DNA of 64,000 nucleotides, from positions 98,530-162,529 of the forward strand of contig JAPOYA010000024.1 in assembly GCA_026706815.1 (NCBI GenBank), written 5' to 3'. This document shows, piece by piece, positions 16,680-27,658 of this stretch (positions are counted from its first letter, which is position 1; every line of letters begins with the position of its first letter). Source of the stretch: Acidimicrobiaceae bacterium. GTDB taxonomy: Bacteria; Actinomycetota; Acidimicrobiia; Acidimicrobiales; Aldehydirespiratoraceae. A program made the position numbers and the translations under genes. The notes beneath the pieces are model-generated. The model was not told the origin of the DNA. It saw nothing but the letters and a program-made list of their open reading frames with translations, and made no database searches.

Positions 16680-17300
16680 ATGGCGATGAGGGGCCGTTGG
16701 GCACAGGGCATCAAACCGAGACATTTCCGCTGGGTCCTCAAGGATCAGATAGCTGTTTGCGAGCGGCCCGGTGGCTACGGCTTCGACCATCGCAAGGTGC
16801 GCCGACTGGAGGAGATCATCTGGCTGCGAGAGCAGGGGTTTCACTTCGTTGTGTCGCTGATCGGCTCCAAGCACAACCTTCACAACTACGAAGAGCTCGG
16901 CTTGCCCTACCACCATGTTCCGTTCGCCGGTTTGAGCGATGGGCCGTTGGGACTGACGCGGGCGATGGCAGCAATCCGCGACCATGTCCGAGCTGGACAC
17001 AAGATTGTCATTCACCGCGAGGAGTTGGGCGAGACGATCACAGGCTTGATCGCCGCGTACCTCCTGTGGATGGGTCTGGTGCCCGACGGCCCGCGGGCGA
17101 TCATGGTGACCGAACAGCTCTTCGAGCGTGAACTGACGTCAGCCGGTCGCGAGATGGTGGCGATGCTGGAAAGATGCGACTTGCAAGACGATGTCCCAAC
17201 CGGCGCTTTCGTCAACATCGTCGACGAGTTCGATGACGGGGACGCTGACGAAATCGACTCGGGCAATGGTGACTGCGACGATGGCGAGTCCGGTGTCTGA
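16680..17300 (+). CDS. phosphatase-fold protein lacking the catalytic cysteine (pseudophosphatase), in the folate operon
   Basis: A 206-residue protein. Residues 60-130 follow the tyrosine/dual-specificity phosphatase pattern: VVSLIGSKHNLHNYEELGLPYHHVPF, then a helix, then GHKIVIHREELGETITGLIAAYL where an active enzyme has HCxxGxxR followed by T and the IAAYL helix. The cysteine is replaced by Arg113 and the P-loop arginine is also gone, so phosphatase activity is not expected. The last 25 residues are rich in Asp. It sits between folP and folB, overlapping folB by 20 bases. Role unknown; a ligand-binding or regulatory function is possible. Confidence 0.7.
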   Translation: MAMRGRWAQGIKPRHFRWVLKDQIAVCERPGGYGFDHRKVRRLEEIIWLREQGFHFVVSLIGSKHNLHNYEELGLPYHHVPFAGLSDGPLGLTRAMAAIRDHVRAGHKIVIHREELGETITGLIAAYLLWMGLVPDGPRAIMVTEQLFERELTSAGREMVAMLERCDLQDDVPTGAFVNIVDEFDDGDADEIDSGNGDCDDGESGV

Positions 17301-17655
17301 TCCTGACGTCATCTTGCTGCGCGGCCTGCGTCTCGCGTGTGTCTGCGGCGCGCTGCCCGAGGAACAGGATCGGCGGCAGCCCTACGAGTTGGATATCGAC
17401 GTTGTGGCGGATCTCCCGGCGACGACCACCGATGAGCTCGCCGACACGATCGACTACGGCAGCATCCTCGCCCGAGTCGAAGCGGTCACTGTCAACGAGT
17501 CCTTCCAGCTCTTCGAGCGTATGGCACAGCGGATCGCGGAGGCAGTGCTTGCCGATGAGCGGATCCTCCGAGTCACAGTCGAGGTGAGAAAGCTGCGTCC
17601 ACCGGTCACCCAGTTCCTCGATTCCAGCGGTGTCCGGATTGTTCGACAGCGATGA
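17281..17655 (+). CDS. folB: dihydroneopterin aldolase
   Basis: A 124-residue enzyme splitting 7,8-dihydroneopterin into 6-hydroxymethyl-dihydropterin and glycolaldehyde. It shows LRGLRLACVCGALPEEQ, the DIDVVADL strand, ADTIDYGSIL and a conserved basic residue in EVRKLRPPV. The frame is open to 17191, but ATG 17281 matches the usual N-terminus. It overlaps the end of the pseudophosphatase and the start of folK. Confidence 0.93.
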   Translation: MASPVSDPDVILLRGLRLACVCGALPEEQDRRQPYELDIDVVADLPATTTDELADTIDYGSILARVEAVTVNESFQLFERMAQRIAEAVLADERILRVTVEVRKLRPPVTQFLDSSGVRIVRQR

Positions 17656-18161
17656 CCGACCATCACAGGGCGTTCCTGGGGTTTGGCTCAAATCTTGGCG
17701 ACCGGGTCGGCTACTTGCGCGAAGGCGTGGCGGCGGTTCCAGACATGGTCGGGGTGTCCGACGTGTACGAGACCGCACCGGTCGGCGGTCCTGAGCAGGG
17801 CCCTTATCTGAACCTCGTCGTGGAATTGAGCACCCGTCTCGGCGCGCGGGAGTTGCTCGGCGTTTGCCGGCGCCTTGAAAGCGCTGCTCAGCGGGTGCGT
17901 GAAGTTCGCTGGGGCGCCCGCACTCTCGACGTCGATGTGCTTTGGGTAGACGGCGAGACGCTTTCCGACCCCGACCTCGTCGTCCCTCACCCGCGAATGT
18001 TCGAACGGAGCTTCGTGCTGATACCGCTGCGCGACCTCGCCGCGGATCTGCTCCCGGAGGGTTTCGACGTCGACAGTGCGAGCCGTCAAGATCAGGTGGT
18101 GCGTCGTGGCCGCCTCGACGAACTGGCGTCGTTGAGCCGGCCATGCCGGGTTGATTCATGA
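17652..18161 (+). CDS. folK: 2-amino-4-hydroxy-6-hydroxymethyldihydropteridine diphosphokinase
   Basis: A 169-residue pyrophosphokinase that activates hydroxymethyl-dihydropterin for FolP. Family motifs: FLGFGSNLGDR at the start, NLVVELST, VREVRWGARTLDVDVLWVD and VPHPRMFERSFVLIPL. It is coupled by overlaps of four bases both to folB and to the next gene. The C-terminus is about 20 residues longer than the catalytic core. Confidence 0.95.
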   Translation: MTDHHRAFLGFGSNLGDRVGYLREGVAAVPDMVGVSDVYETAPVGGPEQGPYLNLVVELSTRLGARELLGVCRRLESAAQRVREVRWGARTLDVDVLWVDGETLSDPDLVVPHPRMFERSFVLIPLRDLAADLLPEGFDVDSASRQDQVVRRGRLDELASLSRPCRVDS

Positions 18162-18865
18162 GGAAGGTCCGCATCATCGGCGGCGGGCGTGCCGGCAGGT
18201 CGTTGGGCAACGCGCTCGCCTCCGCGGGTTGGGGAGTGCTGGGCTACCTGGGTCGCGACAATGACCTGAGCACTGCATCGGTGGATACCGATGTGCTGGT
18301 GATCGCTACTCCGGACGACAGGATTGCGTCTGTTTCCGAGTTGGTTCGCCCGACGCCGACGACTCTGGTTCTTCATCTGTCCGGTGCTTTGGGCCTTGAG
18401 GTTCTCAAGAGTCACTCACGCTGCGCGGCTATGCACCCACTGGTCTCCCTGCCGTCGGCAGATCTGGGAGCCGAGCGGCTGCGCGGTGCGTGGTTCGCGG
18501 TGACCGGTGACGCTGAAGTCGACTCGCTGGTCACTGCGCTGGGTGGTCGCTCATTTGCCGTCAAGGACAGTGTACGCCCTCTGTACCACGCCGCTGCGGT
18601 GATTTCGTCCAACCATCTAGTCGCGTTGTTGGGTCAAGCGGAAAGGGTCGCCGACCTTGCAGGTGTACCGCTTGAGGTGATGCTCGATCTTGCCCGAGAC
18701 ACCGTCGACAACGTCCGGCGTTTGGGCCCCGCGGCAGCACTCACGGGTCCAGCGGCACGTGGTGACGAAGCTACGATCAAACGCCATCTCCAAGCCCTGC
18801 CCCCCGGCGAACGCGTCGTCTACGAGACGCTCGTCAACGAGGCAAAGCGCTTGGCCGAAAGCTGA
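18158..18865 (+). CDS. Rossmann-fold protein of the DUF2520 family
   Basis: A 235-residue protein. The N-terminal nucleotide-binding fold has RIIGGGRAGRSLGNALA and VLVIATPDDRI. The C-terminal helical DUF2520 part includes YHAAAVISSNHLVALLGQAE. This organisation resembles ketopantoate and related reductases. The gene recurs between folK and panC in Actinobacteria, so a role in pantothenate synthesis such as ketopantoate reduction is a reasonable but unproven inference. ATG 18158 overlaps the folK stop (ATGA). Confidence 0.8.
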   Translation: MRKVRIIGGGRAGRSLGNALASAGWGVLGYLGRDNDLSTASVDTDVLVIATPDDRIASVSELVRPTPTTLVLHLSGALGLEVLKSHSRCAAMHPLVSLPSADLGAERLRGAWFAVTGDAEVDSLVTALGGRSFAVKDSVRPLYHAAAVISSNHLVALLGQAERVADLAGVPLEVMLDLARDTVDNVRRLGPAAALTGPAARGDEATIKRHLQALPPGERVVYETLVNEAKRLAES

Positions 18866-18916
18866 CCCGAAGGTCGGGGATCACGCGCGCAACTCGGCCC
18901 GCTAGCGTGCGTCTGT

Positions 18917-19807
18917 ATGCCGGTGCTGCCGGCAGCTCAAGTTCGGCCGACCACACGTCCAATGGAAACAATCACGACAATCCCCGAGATGCGAGAGAGG
19001 CTCGACGCCGAGCGTCGCGCTGGCCGCGGGATCGGTTTTGTGCCGACGATGGGGTACTTGCACGCCGGTCACCTGTCGCTGGTGGCGACTGCCGCGGCTC
19101 ACGATCCGGTGACGGTCGTTTCGATTTTCGTGAACCCGCTGCAGTTCGCCGAAGGCGAAGACCTCGATTCCTACCCCCGAGATCTTGCGGCTGACAGCGC
19201 CGGGTGCTCAGACCTTGGAGTCGACTATCTGTTCGTTCCCTCCGTTGAGGAGATGTACCCCAGCCCGATCGACACCGTCGTCAAGGTGCCATCGGTCGCG
19301 GCCCCTCTGGAGGGCGTGGCGCGTCCTCACCATTTCGCAGGCGTGGCGACCGTCGTTGCCAAATTGTTCTCGATCGTCGGCCAGTGCCGCGCCTATTTCG
19401 GAGCGAAGGACTGGCAGCAGGTTTGCGTGGTCAGACGCATGGTCAGCGATCTGAGCATGCCGGTGGAGGTGGTGGCATGTCCGACAGTTCGTGAGCCTGA
19501 CGGGTTGGCGATGTCGAGTCGCAACGTCTACCTCACCCCAAAAGAGAGAGCCCAGGCTCCGGTTCTGCGCGCTTCCCTTGACGCCGGCCTGGATGCGATC
19601 ACCAGCGGGGAGACTGATTCGGCGGTTGTGGAGGCGACCATGGCAGCCGTTGTGAACACCGCGGGCCTTGCCTCGCTCGACTATGCGTCCGCGGTGCAGG
19701 CCGATTCGCTCGTCAGCGACGGTCCACTGCACGGTGAGGTGCGGCTTCTCGTAGCAGCTCGCTTCGGAAAGGCCCGGCTCATCGACAACGACGGCGCAGA
19801 GATCTGA
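18917..19807 (+). CDS. panC: pantoate-beta-alanine ligase (pantothenate synthetase)
   Basis: ATP-dependent ligation of pantoate and beta-alanine to give pantothenate. The ATP site has VPTMGYLHAGHLSLV (HxGH), then FVNPLQFAEGEDL, GAKDWQQV and the loop EPDGLAMSSRNVYL. Length 296 residues from ATG 18917. A start at ATG 18965 (280 residues, beginning METITTIPEM) fits the family better at the N-terminus, and neither has a clear ribosome binding site. panB and panD are not in the window. Confidence 0.94.
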   Translation: MPVLPAAQVRPTTRPMETITTIPEMRERLDAERRAGRGIGFVPTMGYLHAGHLSLVATAAAHDPVTVVSIFVNPLQFAEGEDLDSYPRDLAADSAGCSDLGVDYLFVPSVEEMYPSPIDTVVKVPSVAAPLEGVARPHHFAGVATVVAKLFSIVGQCRAYFGAKDWQQVCVVRRMVSDLSMPVEVVACPTVREPDGLAMSSRNVYLTPKERAQAPVLRASLDAGLDAITSGETDSAVVEATMAAVVNTAGLASLDYASAVQADSLVSDGPLHGEVRLLVAARFGKARLIDNDGAEI

Positions 19808-19872
19808 TCGGCTCTGCCCGCAGGGGCGCTGTCCATAGGGGACAGGGGCGGGGCAGCGGGTAGCGTTGTCGC

Positions 19873-20667
19873 GTGCTTCTAACGATTGACGTCGGAAATA
19901 CACAGAGTGTTCTAGGCCTCTACGATCTCGACAGTGATTCCGGTGAGGGCGCCGCAGTCGGCTTGGTCGATCACTGGCGACTGTCGACTGACGCGGAGAG
20001 AACGTCCGATGAGCACTCGGTGCTCATTCGTTCGCTGCTCAGCACTTCAGGGGTTGATCTGGAACGGGATCTCACCGGCACCGCGATCTGCTCCGGCGTC
20101 CCGCGGATTCTTGCAGTTCTACGTGAAATGGTTGAGCGCTACTCGCCGTTCGATCCCATCGTTATAGAACCAGGCATAAAGACAGGCATTCCGATCCTCT
20201 ACGACAACCCCAAAGAGGTCGGCGCTGACCGAATAGCCAATGCCATCGGGGCTTTCGACCTCTACGGTGGGCCCACGGTCGTTGTTGATTTCGGGACGGG
20301 CAACAATTTTGACGTCATCTCGGAGTTCGGTGAATTTCTCGGAGGGGCGATCGCTCCAGGTATAGAGATCAGCCTTGACGCCCTGTTCGGCAGAGCTGCG
20401 GCGCTGCGCGCGGTCGAGCTCGTCGAGCCGCGCAGTGTGATTGGCAAATCGACGGTCGAGTCCATTCAGTCGGGAACCGTGTACGGCTTCGCCGCCATGA
20501 TCGACGGCATGGTTGATCGCTTCGCTGAGGAGATGGGCGAGATAAACGTGGTTGCCACCGGTGGCCTTGCCCACCTGATTGCGCCAGTGGCGCGGACGAT
20601 AGAGAACGTCGAGCCCTTCCTCACGCTTCACGGCCTGAGGATCGTCCACCAACGCAACACCCGCTAG
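19873..20667 (+). CDS. coaX: type III pantothenate kinase
   Basis: A 264-residue ASKHA-fold kinase phosphorylating pantothenate, the first committed step of CoA synthesis. Seen: the phosphate-binding LLTIDVGNTQSVLGLYD at the N-terminus, GADRIANAIGA, VVVDFGTGNNFDVI (where most family members have GTA) and a PGIEISLDALF segment. Start GTG 19873. The gene is followed directly by the 103-bp tandem repeats. Confidence 0.93.
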   Translation: MLLTIDVGNTQSVLGLYDLDSDSGEGAAVGLVDHWRLSTDAERTSDEHSVLIRSLLSTSGVDLERDLTGTAICSGVPRILAVLREMVERYSPFDPIVIEPGIKTGIPILYDNPKEVGADRIANAIGAFDLYGGPTVVVDFGTGNNFDVISEFGEFLGGAIAPGIEISLDALFGRAAALRAVELVEPRSVIGKSTVESIQSGTVYGFAAMIDGMVDRFAEEMGEINVVATGGLAHLIAPVARTIENVEPFLTLHGLRIVHQRNTR

Positions 20668-20691
20668 TGATCGAACGGCCTCAGAGCGTCG

Positions 20692-21000
20692 CTAGCGGAT
20701 GGTGTTGAGGCGTTGTATGAGGTGGTGGCCTGCCGCCCGTGTTGTTTCCGCTCTTGTTCGCTGCGCTCACGGGCCGCTGGGCCCGGGCGGGCGGCTAGTG
20801 GATGGTGTTGAGGCGTTGTATGAGGTGTTGGCCCGCCGCCCGTGTTGTTTCCGCTCTTGTTCGCTGCGCTCACGGGCCGCTGGGCCCGGGCGGGCGGCTA
20901 GTGGATGGTGTTGAGGCGTTGTATGAGGTGTTGGCCCGCCGCCCGTGTTGTTTCCGCTCTTGTTCGCTGCGCTCACGGGCCGCTGGGCCCGGGCGGGCGG
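20692..21000. repeat. three tandem 103-bp repeats derived from the end of the polyprenyl diphosphate synthase gene
   Basis: Near-identical 103-bp units start at 20692, 20795 and 20898. A partial fourth begins at 21001 and is the 3' end of the adjacent minus-strand gene. The first 48 or so bases of each unit, read on the minus strand, equal the last 16 codons and stop codon of that gene (HHLIQRLNTIR, stop). The rest of each unit contains a hairpin, CGGGCC-GCTG-GGCCCG, and a G/C-rich tail. This fills the 334-base gap between convergent coaX and the synthase; no gene lies in it. The hairpins could work as bidirectional transcription barriers, but there is no T run. Confidence 0.93.
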
Positions 21001-21990
21001 CTAGCGGATGGTGTTGAGGCGTTGCATGAGGTGGTGGCCCGCCGCCCGCAGGGCTTTGGCGCCTGTCGTGTCGGGGAGGCCTGAGAGAGCGGCGTCGGCT
21101 TTGCCCGCCCAGGTCTCGGCCATGTTGACGGCGAGCTCAACCCCTCCGCCCCGGCGTGTCAGCTCGCGGGCCCGGTCTCGTTGTTCGATCGTGATGTCGT
21201 GTCGGAGCAGTGAGCGGAGCTCGCCGGCAACAGCGGGATCCTGCAGCGAGTAGATCACAGGCAATGTGTAGATCCCTTCGAGAAGGTCGTTGCCCGAGGG
21301 TTTGCCGAGCTGCTCGTCGGTGGCGATGATGTCCAGGATGTCGTCGACGATCTGAAAGGCCATCCCGTAGGCGCGTCCGAACTCGGTGAGCGCGTCGATC
21401 GTCGGGCGGGGGATGTCAGCGACAATCGCGCCGATCCGACAAGCAGTCGCCAGCAAAGACGACGTCTTGCCCGAAATCGACCGTTGGTACGCCTCGAACG
21501 TGCGATCCGTGTTGTAGGTGGACTCCAACTCGAGAATCTGACCGGTGCAGAGCTCGGTGATGGTCGTGGCCAGCAGCCCGGCCACCTCGGTGCCGAGTGC
21601 GGCTGCCAACTCAGAGGCACGGCCGAGCAGATAGTCGCCGGCGAGGATCGCTCGCAGATTTCCCCACTCCGCGTTGATGCTCTTGACGCCACGGCGAGTG
21701 GTCGCTCCGTCCATGACATCGTCGTGGTACAGCGAGCCGATGTGCACCAGCTCCACCGCACAACCACCGCGTATCACGTCGATCGAAGCCGCCGAGCCGT
21801 CGATGTCGTGAACCGCCGCGGCGGCGATGCAGAAGCCGGGCCTGACTCGCTTTCCGCCGGCATTGATGAGGTGGCTTGCGACATCAGTCAGAAAGTCGTC
21901 CTCGGCGGAAACGACCCGCAACAGTTCGGTCTCCACGCGAAGCAGATCGTCCTGCATCGAGGGGACCAGGGAAAGCGGAGTCGCAGCCAC
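21001..21990 (-). CDS. polyprenyl diphosphate synthase
   Basis: A 329-residue trans-prenyltransferase making all-trans polyprenyl diphosphate for menaquinone or related lipids. It contains [11 protein letters not shown], the first Asp-rich motif in [23 protein letters not shown], and the second Asp-rich motif in VDDILDI. It is encoded opposite the flanking genes. Its last 16 codons are the source or product of the adjacent tandem repeats. Chain length cannot be deduced here. Confidence 0.93.
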   Translation of the reverse strand: MAATPLSLVPSMQDDLLRVETELLRVVSAEDDFLTDVASHLINAGGKRVRPGFCIAAAAVHDIDGSAASIDVIRGGCAVELVHIGSLYHDDVMDGATTRRGVKSINAEWGNLRAILAGDYLLGRASELAAALGTEVAGLLATTITELCTGQILELESTYNTDRTFEAYQRSISGKTSSLLATACRIGAIVADIPRPTIDALTEFGRAYGMAFQIVDDILDIIATDEQLGKPSGNDLLEGIYTLPVIYSLQDPAVAGELRSLLRHDITIEQRDRARELTRRGGGVELAVNMAETWAGKADAALSGLPDTTGAKALRAAGHHLMQRLNTIR

Positions 21991-22117
21991 GCTCAGAGGT
22001 TACTTGCCCAATCTCCTCCCAGGCGTCAATCGGGTCGTTGTGCATTCGATGGTTCTTACCGACAAGCCTGCCTGTACACTTGGGTTTGCAAAGCCCGATA
22101 TTCAGGAAGGAAACCCG

Positions 22118-24655
<2,538 letters not shown>

Positions 24656-24698
24656 AGGGGCCACCGCACGGTGATGTGCTCAGCGGTCTAGCGTTCAT

Positions 24699-26192
24699 AT
24701 GATGATGCGGTTGTGCGCGGCTTGGAAGAAGAGTGCGCTTGTGGCGGTGGCTCTGTTGCTTCTGAGCGCCTGCCGTGTCGATACCACGGTCGACATCAGG
24801 GTCGACGAAGACGGTTCTGGCGAGGTGACCGTGGAGGTGGTCGCCGATGCTGAAGCTGTTTCTCTGATTCCTGACGCTCCCAATGCGTTGCGGCTCGACG
24901 ATCTCAGCGACGCGGGATGGACCGTGAACAGCAGCACTGTTGATGGCGCTGGTTCGCTGACCGTGACGGTCGCGAAGCGGTTCCCGTCCTCAGACGCGCT
25001 CGGTGGCGTGTTGGCCGAGATCGCCGGTGAGGACGTGATCTTCGAGGGGTTCACGCTCATCAAGGAGCACAGCTTCGACATCATCGGACTGGGGCCGGCG
25101 AAAACCGATTACGAACTCAGTGGTTCGATCAACCCCGCGTTCGACATCGAACAACTCGGCGACGTGCTCCCCCAGGGGCTCCCACCCCTCGGGCGCAGTG
25201 GGGATTCGATTGAAAACGAGTTTGAAGGCGACTTCGAAGATGTGCTCGGTTTGACGGTGACGGTGCGACTGCCGGAGGCGCCGCGTTCGGCCAGCGGTGA
25301 GATTGTCGACGAGACCATCGTTTGGACGATGAACTACGGCGACCGTGCTGTGGAGATTGAGGCGAATACGGCCGTTGAGAGCATCCTGGTACGGGTTTGG
25401 ACGATGGTCGCGCTCGCTGCGGGCGTTCTCTTGGTGCTGCTCCTCGGCGCCTACTCGGTGCACTTCCTGTTGGCCAAGTGGCGCACACCGAAGGGTCGAC
25501 GACGCAGGGATGTACGGCGTCGCCAGCATCGTGCGGCCACCCGGGCACAGGAGGCGAGCCGCCCTCGTCGTCGAATGTTGCGACTGTTGGTGCTGGACGT
25601 CCATGGAGTGTTGGTTCGTCCTACGGACCCGCTTGAAGGGGCGTTGCTGCCGTTGATTCTGGATGAACGACCCGACATTGACCCCCAGCGTGTCAGGGAC
25701 CTGCATCGCTTGTTGGTTCTGGGGCGAATGTCTCCGTCGGAGTTCTGGAGCGAGGTTGATCTGAGCTTGGTCTCCGATCAGCTCGAGACGAGATATCTGT
25801 CGTCATTCCGGCTGCTTCCGGGCCTGCATACGTTCCTGGATCGAATGAAGAGCAGCGAACTCCCGGTTGCGGTGATCGGCAATCAGCCGCGCGCCTGGGG
25901 TGACCGCTTGCGTCGGATGGCGGCGCTCGATGATTCGATCTCGTCGTGGATGGTCAGTGGCGACGTCGGGTCCACGTTGCCTGAACCGGCGCTTTTCGAA
26001 GCGACCCGGCGAACCATGTCCGTCGACCTCTTCGACTGCTTCTATCTGAGCAATATCCCCGGCAACCTGGATGTTGCTGAAGAGCTGGGCATGGCGACTG
26101 GACTGTTCTTGTCGGGCAAAGATCCAATCCCAGACACTGATCACACGGTGATCCTCGGATTCGAGGATCTTCTCAAGAACCGCGGGGCCTGA
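24699..26192 (+). CDS. LppM-like lipoprotein domain fused to a HAD-like domain
   Basis: A 497-residue protein. It starts with a signal peptide and lipobox LLSAC (Cys at about residue 26), followed by an extracytoplasmic beta-rich domain resembling LppM/DUF3153 (VDTTVDIRVDEDGSGEVTVE). A membrane helix spans about residues 230-258 and a strongly basic linker (KGRRRRDVRRRQHR) follows. The C-terminal cytoplasmic domain is HAD-like: LLVLDVHGVLV carries the nucleophile Asp300, but the +2 acid is His302, motif II is VIGN, and the usual Lys of motif III is Leu427 (LPEPALFEA). Catalysis is therefore doubtful. It lies between clpC and radA. A frameshift joining two genes is less likely because the frame is continuous and the helix orientation is consistent. 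Confidence 0.75.
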   Translation: MMMRLCAAWKKSALVAVALLLLSACRVDTTVDIRVDEDGSGEVTVEVVADAEAVSLIPDAPNALRLDDLSDAGWTVNSSTVDGAGSLTVTVAKRFPSSDALGGVLAEIAGEDVIFEGFTLIKEHSFDIIGLGPAKTDYELSGSINPAFDIEQLGDVLPQGLPPLGRSGDSIENEFEGDFEDVLGLTVTVRLPEAPRSASGEIVDETIVWTMNYGDRAVEIEANTAVESILVRVWTMVALAAGVLLVLLLGAYSVHFLLAKWRTPKGRRRRDVRRRQHRAATRAQEASRPRRRMLRLLVLDVHGVLVRPTDPLEGALLPLILDERPDIDPQRVRDLHRLLVLGRMSPSEFWSEVDLSLVSDQLETRYLSSFRLLPGLHTFLDRMKSSELPVAVIGNQPRAWGDRLRRMAALDDSISSWMVSGDVGSTLPEPALFEATRRTMSVDLFDCFYLSNIPGNLDVAEELGMATGLFLSGKDPIPDTDHTVILGFEDLLKNRGA

Positions 26193-26238
26193 GGCGGAAG
26201 CGGAACCCACTGTCACAGGGCCTACGTAATGTGCCTCT

Positions 26239-27636
26239 ATGGCTCGGACGAGGACTGTTCATCGATGTTCAGCGTGCGGTGCGTCTTCACCGTGCTGGAC
26301 GGGTCGCTGCGACAGCTGCGGCGAGTGGAACACCCTCAGCGAGGAATCAGTCCAAAGAGACTGCTCGTCTTCTCTGTCCTTGGCTCCTTCGGTCGGGCAT
26401 GCGGCTGGGGGTGCGTTCGGTGGGCCTGGCAATGTGGCGCTCCGCATCGGTGATGTGGCCGATGAGTCGGCCGCGGTTCAAGCCACCGGCCTGCCGGAAT
26501 TGGACCGGGTTCTCGGAGGAGGGCTCGTTGCGGGATCAGTGACCCTGCTCGGCGGTGAGCCTGGTATCGGGAAGTCGACCCTGCTGCTCCAACTTGCGGC
26601 GAAGGCGTCGGAGGCCAGTCGCCGCGCGCTCTACGTGTCGGGTGAAGAGTCGATCGGCCAGATCCGGATGCGCGCTGATCGCCTCGGTGCAACCCAGTCG
26701 GAATTGTGGCTCGTGGCCGCAACTTCCCTGACGGAGGTTCTGGCTCATCTCGATGACGTCGAGCCAGATCTTGTCATCGTGGATTCGGTGCAGACCTTGC
26801 AGAGCCCGGCGCATACGTCGGCTCCCGGGTCGGTGGTGCAGGTCCGTGAGTGCGCCCATGTTCTGGTGCAGGAGGCGAAGCGTCGCGGTATCGCTTTTCT
26901 GTTGGTGGGCCACGTAACCAAAGAGGGAGCTTTGGCAGGGCCGCGGGTGCTCGAGCACGTGGTCGACACGGTTCTCGAGTTTGAGGGCGAACGTCATCAT
27001 GAGCTTCGGCTGCTGCGTGCCTCCAAGCACCGCTTCGGACCGACCTGCGAAGTAGGGCTGATGCAGATGGACGAGTCGGGGTTGGCGCCGGTTGGGAATC
27101 CGAGCGGACTGTTCTTGGCTGACAGGGTCGCTCAGGTGTCAGGATCCGCGGTGGTCCCGACTGTTGACGGGAACCGCCCTCTGCTTGTCGAGTTGCAGGC
27201 ACTGGTCGCTCCGTCTTCGCTGGCGACGCCGAGGCGCAGCGCGTCCGGGGTGGACCACGGCCGCTTGGCCATGCTGTTGGCCGTGCTGGAGAGGCGAGTC
27301 GGGTTGCCGCTGTCGAGCAGCGAGGTTTACGCGCTTGCGGTGGGGGGAGCGAAGGTGATCGACCCCGGTGCTGATGCTGCATTGGCTCTGGCTGTCGCTT
27401 CTTCGCTCACCGACCGCCCACTGGCTGAAGATCTGGTGGTCATTGGCGAGGTCGGCTTGGGCGGTGAGCTTCGTCATGTCAGCCATACAAATCGGCGGCT
27501 CGCGGAGGCTTCACGTATGGGGTTCCGCCGGGCGATTGTTCCCCACGCGAGCGGTGGCGCCCCTGAGGGCCTGACCATTCTGCGAGCACCTACGCTGGCC
27601 GCTGCCGTGCAGCTCGCCGAGGTCGGCCCGGGCTGA
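26239..27636 (+). CDS. radA: DNA repair protein RadA
   Basis: A 465-residue RecA-like ATPase that promotes branch migration during recombination. It has an N-terminal C4 zinc finger (CSACGASSPCWTGRCDSC), Walker A GEPGIGKST, the RadA KNRFG-type motif as KHRFGPTCEVG, and a C-terminal Lon-like domain (LPLSSSEVYALAVGGAK). ATG 26239. It is on the same strand as the preceding fusion gene, 46 bases downstream. Confidence 0.95.
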   Translation: MARTRTVHRCSACGASSPCWTGRCDSCGEWNTLSEESVQRDCSSSLSLAPSVGHAAGGAFGGPGNVALRIGDVADESAAVQATGLPELDRVLGGGLVAGSVTLLGGEPGIGKSTLLLQLAAKASEASRRALYVSGEESIGQIRMRADRLGATQSELWLVAATSLTEVLAHLDDVEPDLVIVDSVQTLQSPAHTSAPGSVVQVRECAHVLVQEAKRRGIAFLLVGHVTKEGALAGPRVLEHVVDTVLEFEGERHHELRLLRASKHRFGPTCEVGLMQMDESGLAPVGNPSGLFLADRVAQVSGSAVVPTVDGNRPLLVELQALVAPSSLATPRRSASGVDHGRLAMLLAVLERRVGLPLSSSEVYALAVGGAKVIDPGADAALALAVASSLTDRPLAEDLVVIGEVGLGGELRHVSHTNRRLAEASRMGFRRAIVPHASGGAPEGLTILRAPTLAAAVQLAEVGPG

Positions 27637-27658
27637 GTTGAGATGACAAGATGCGGTC

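Noticed and set aside
20692..21000. CRISPR-like array
   Set aside because: Units are 103-bp contiguous tandem repeats without unique spacers and derive from the neighbouring gene.
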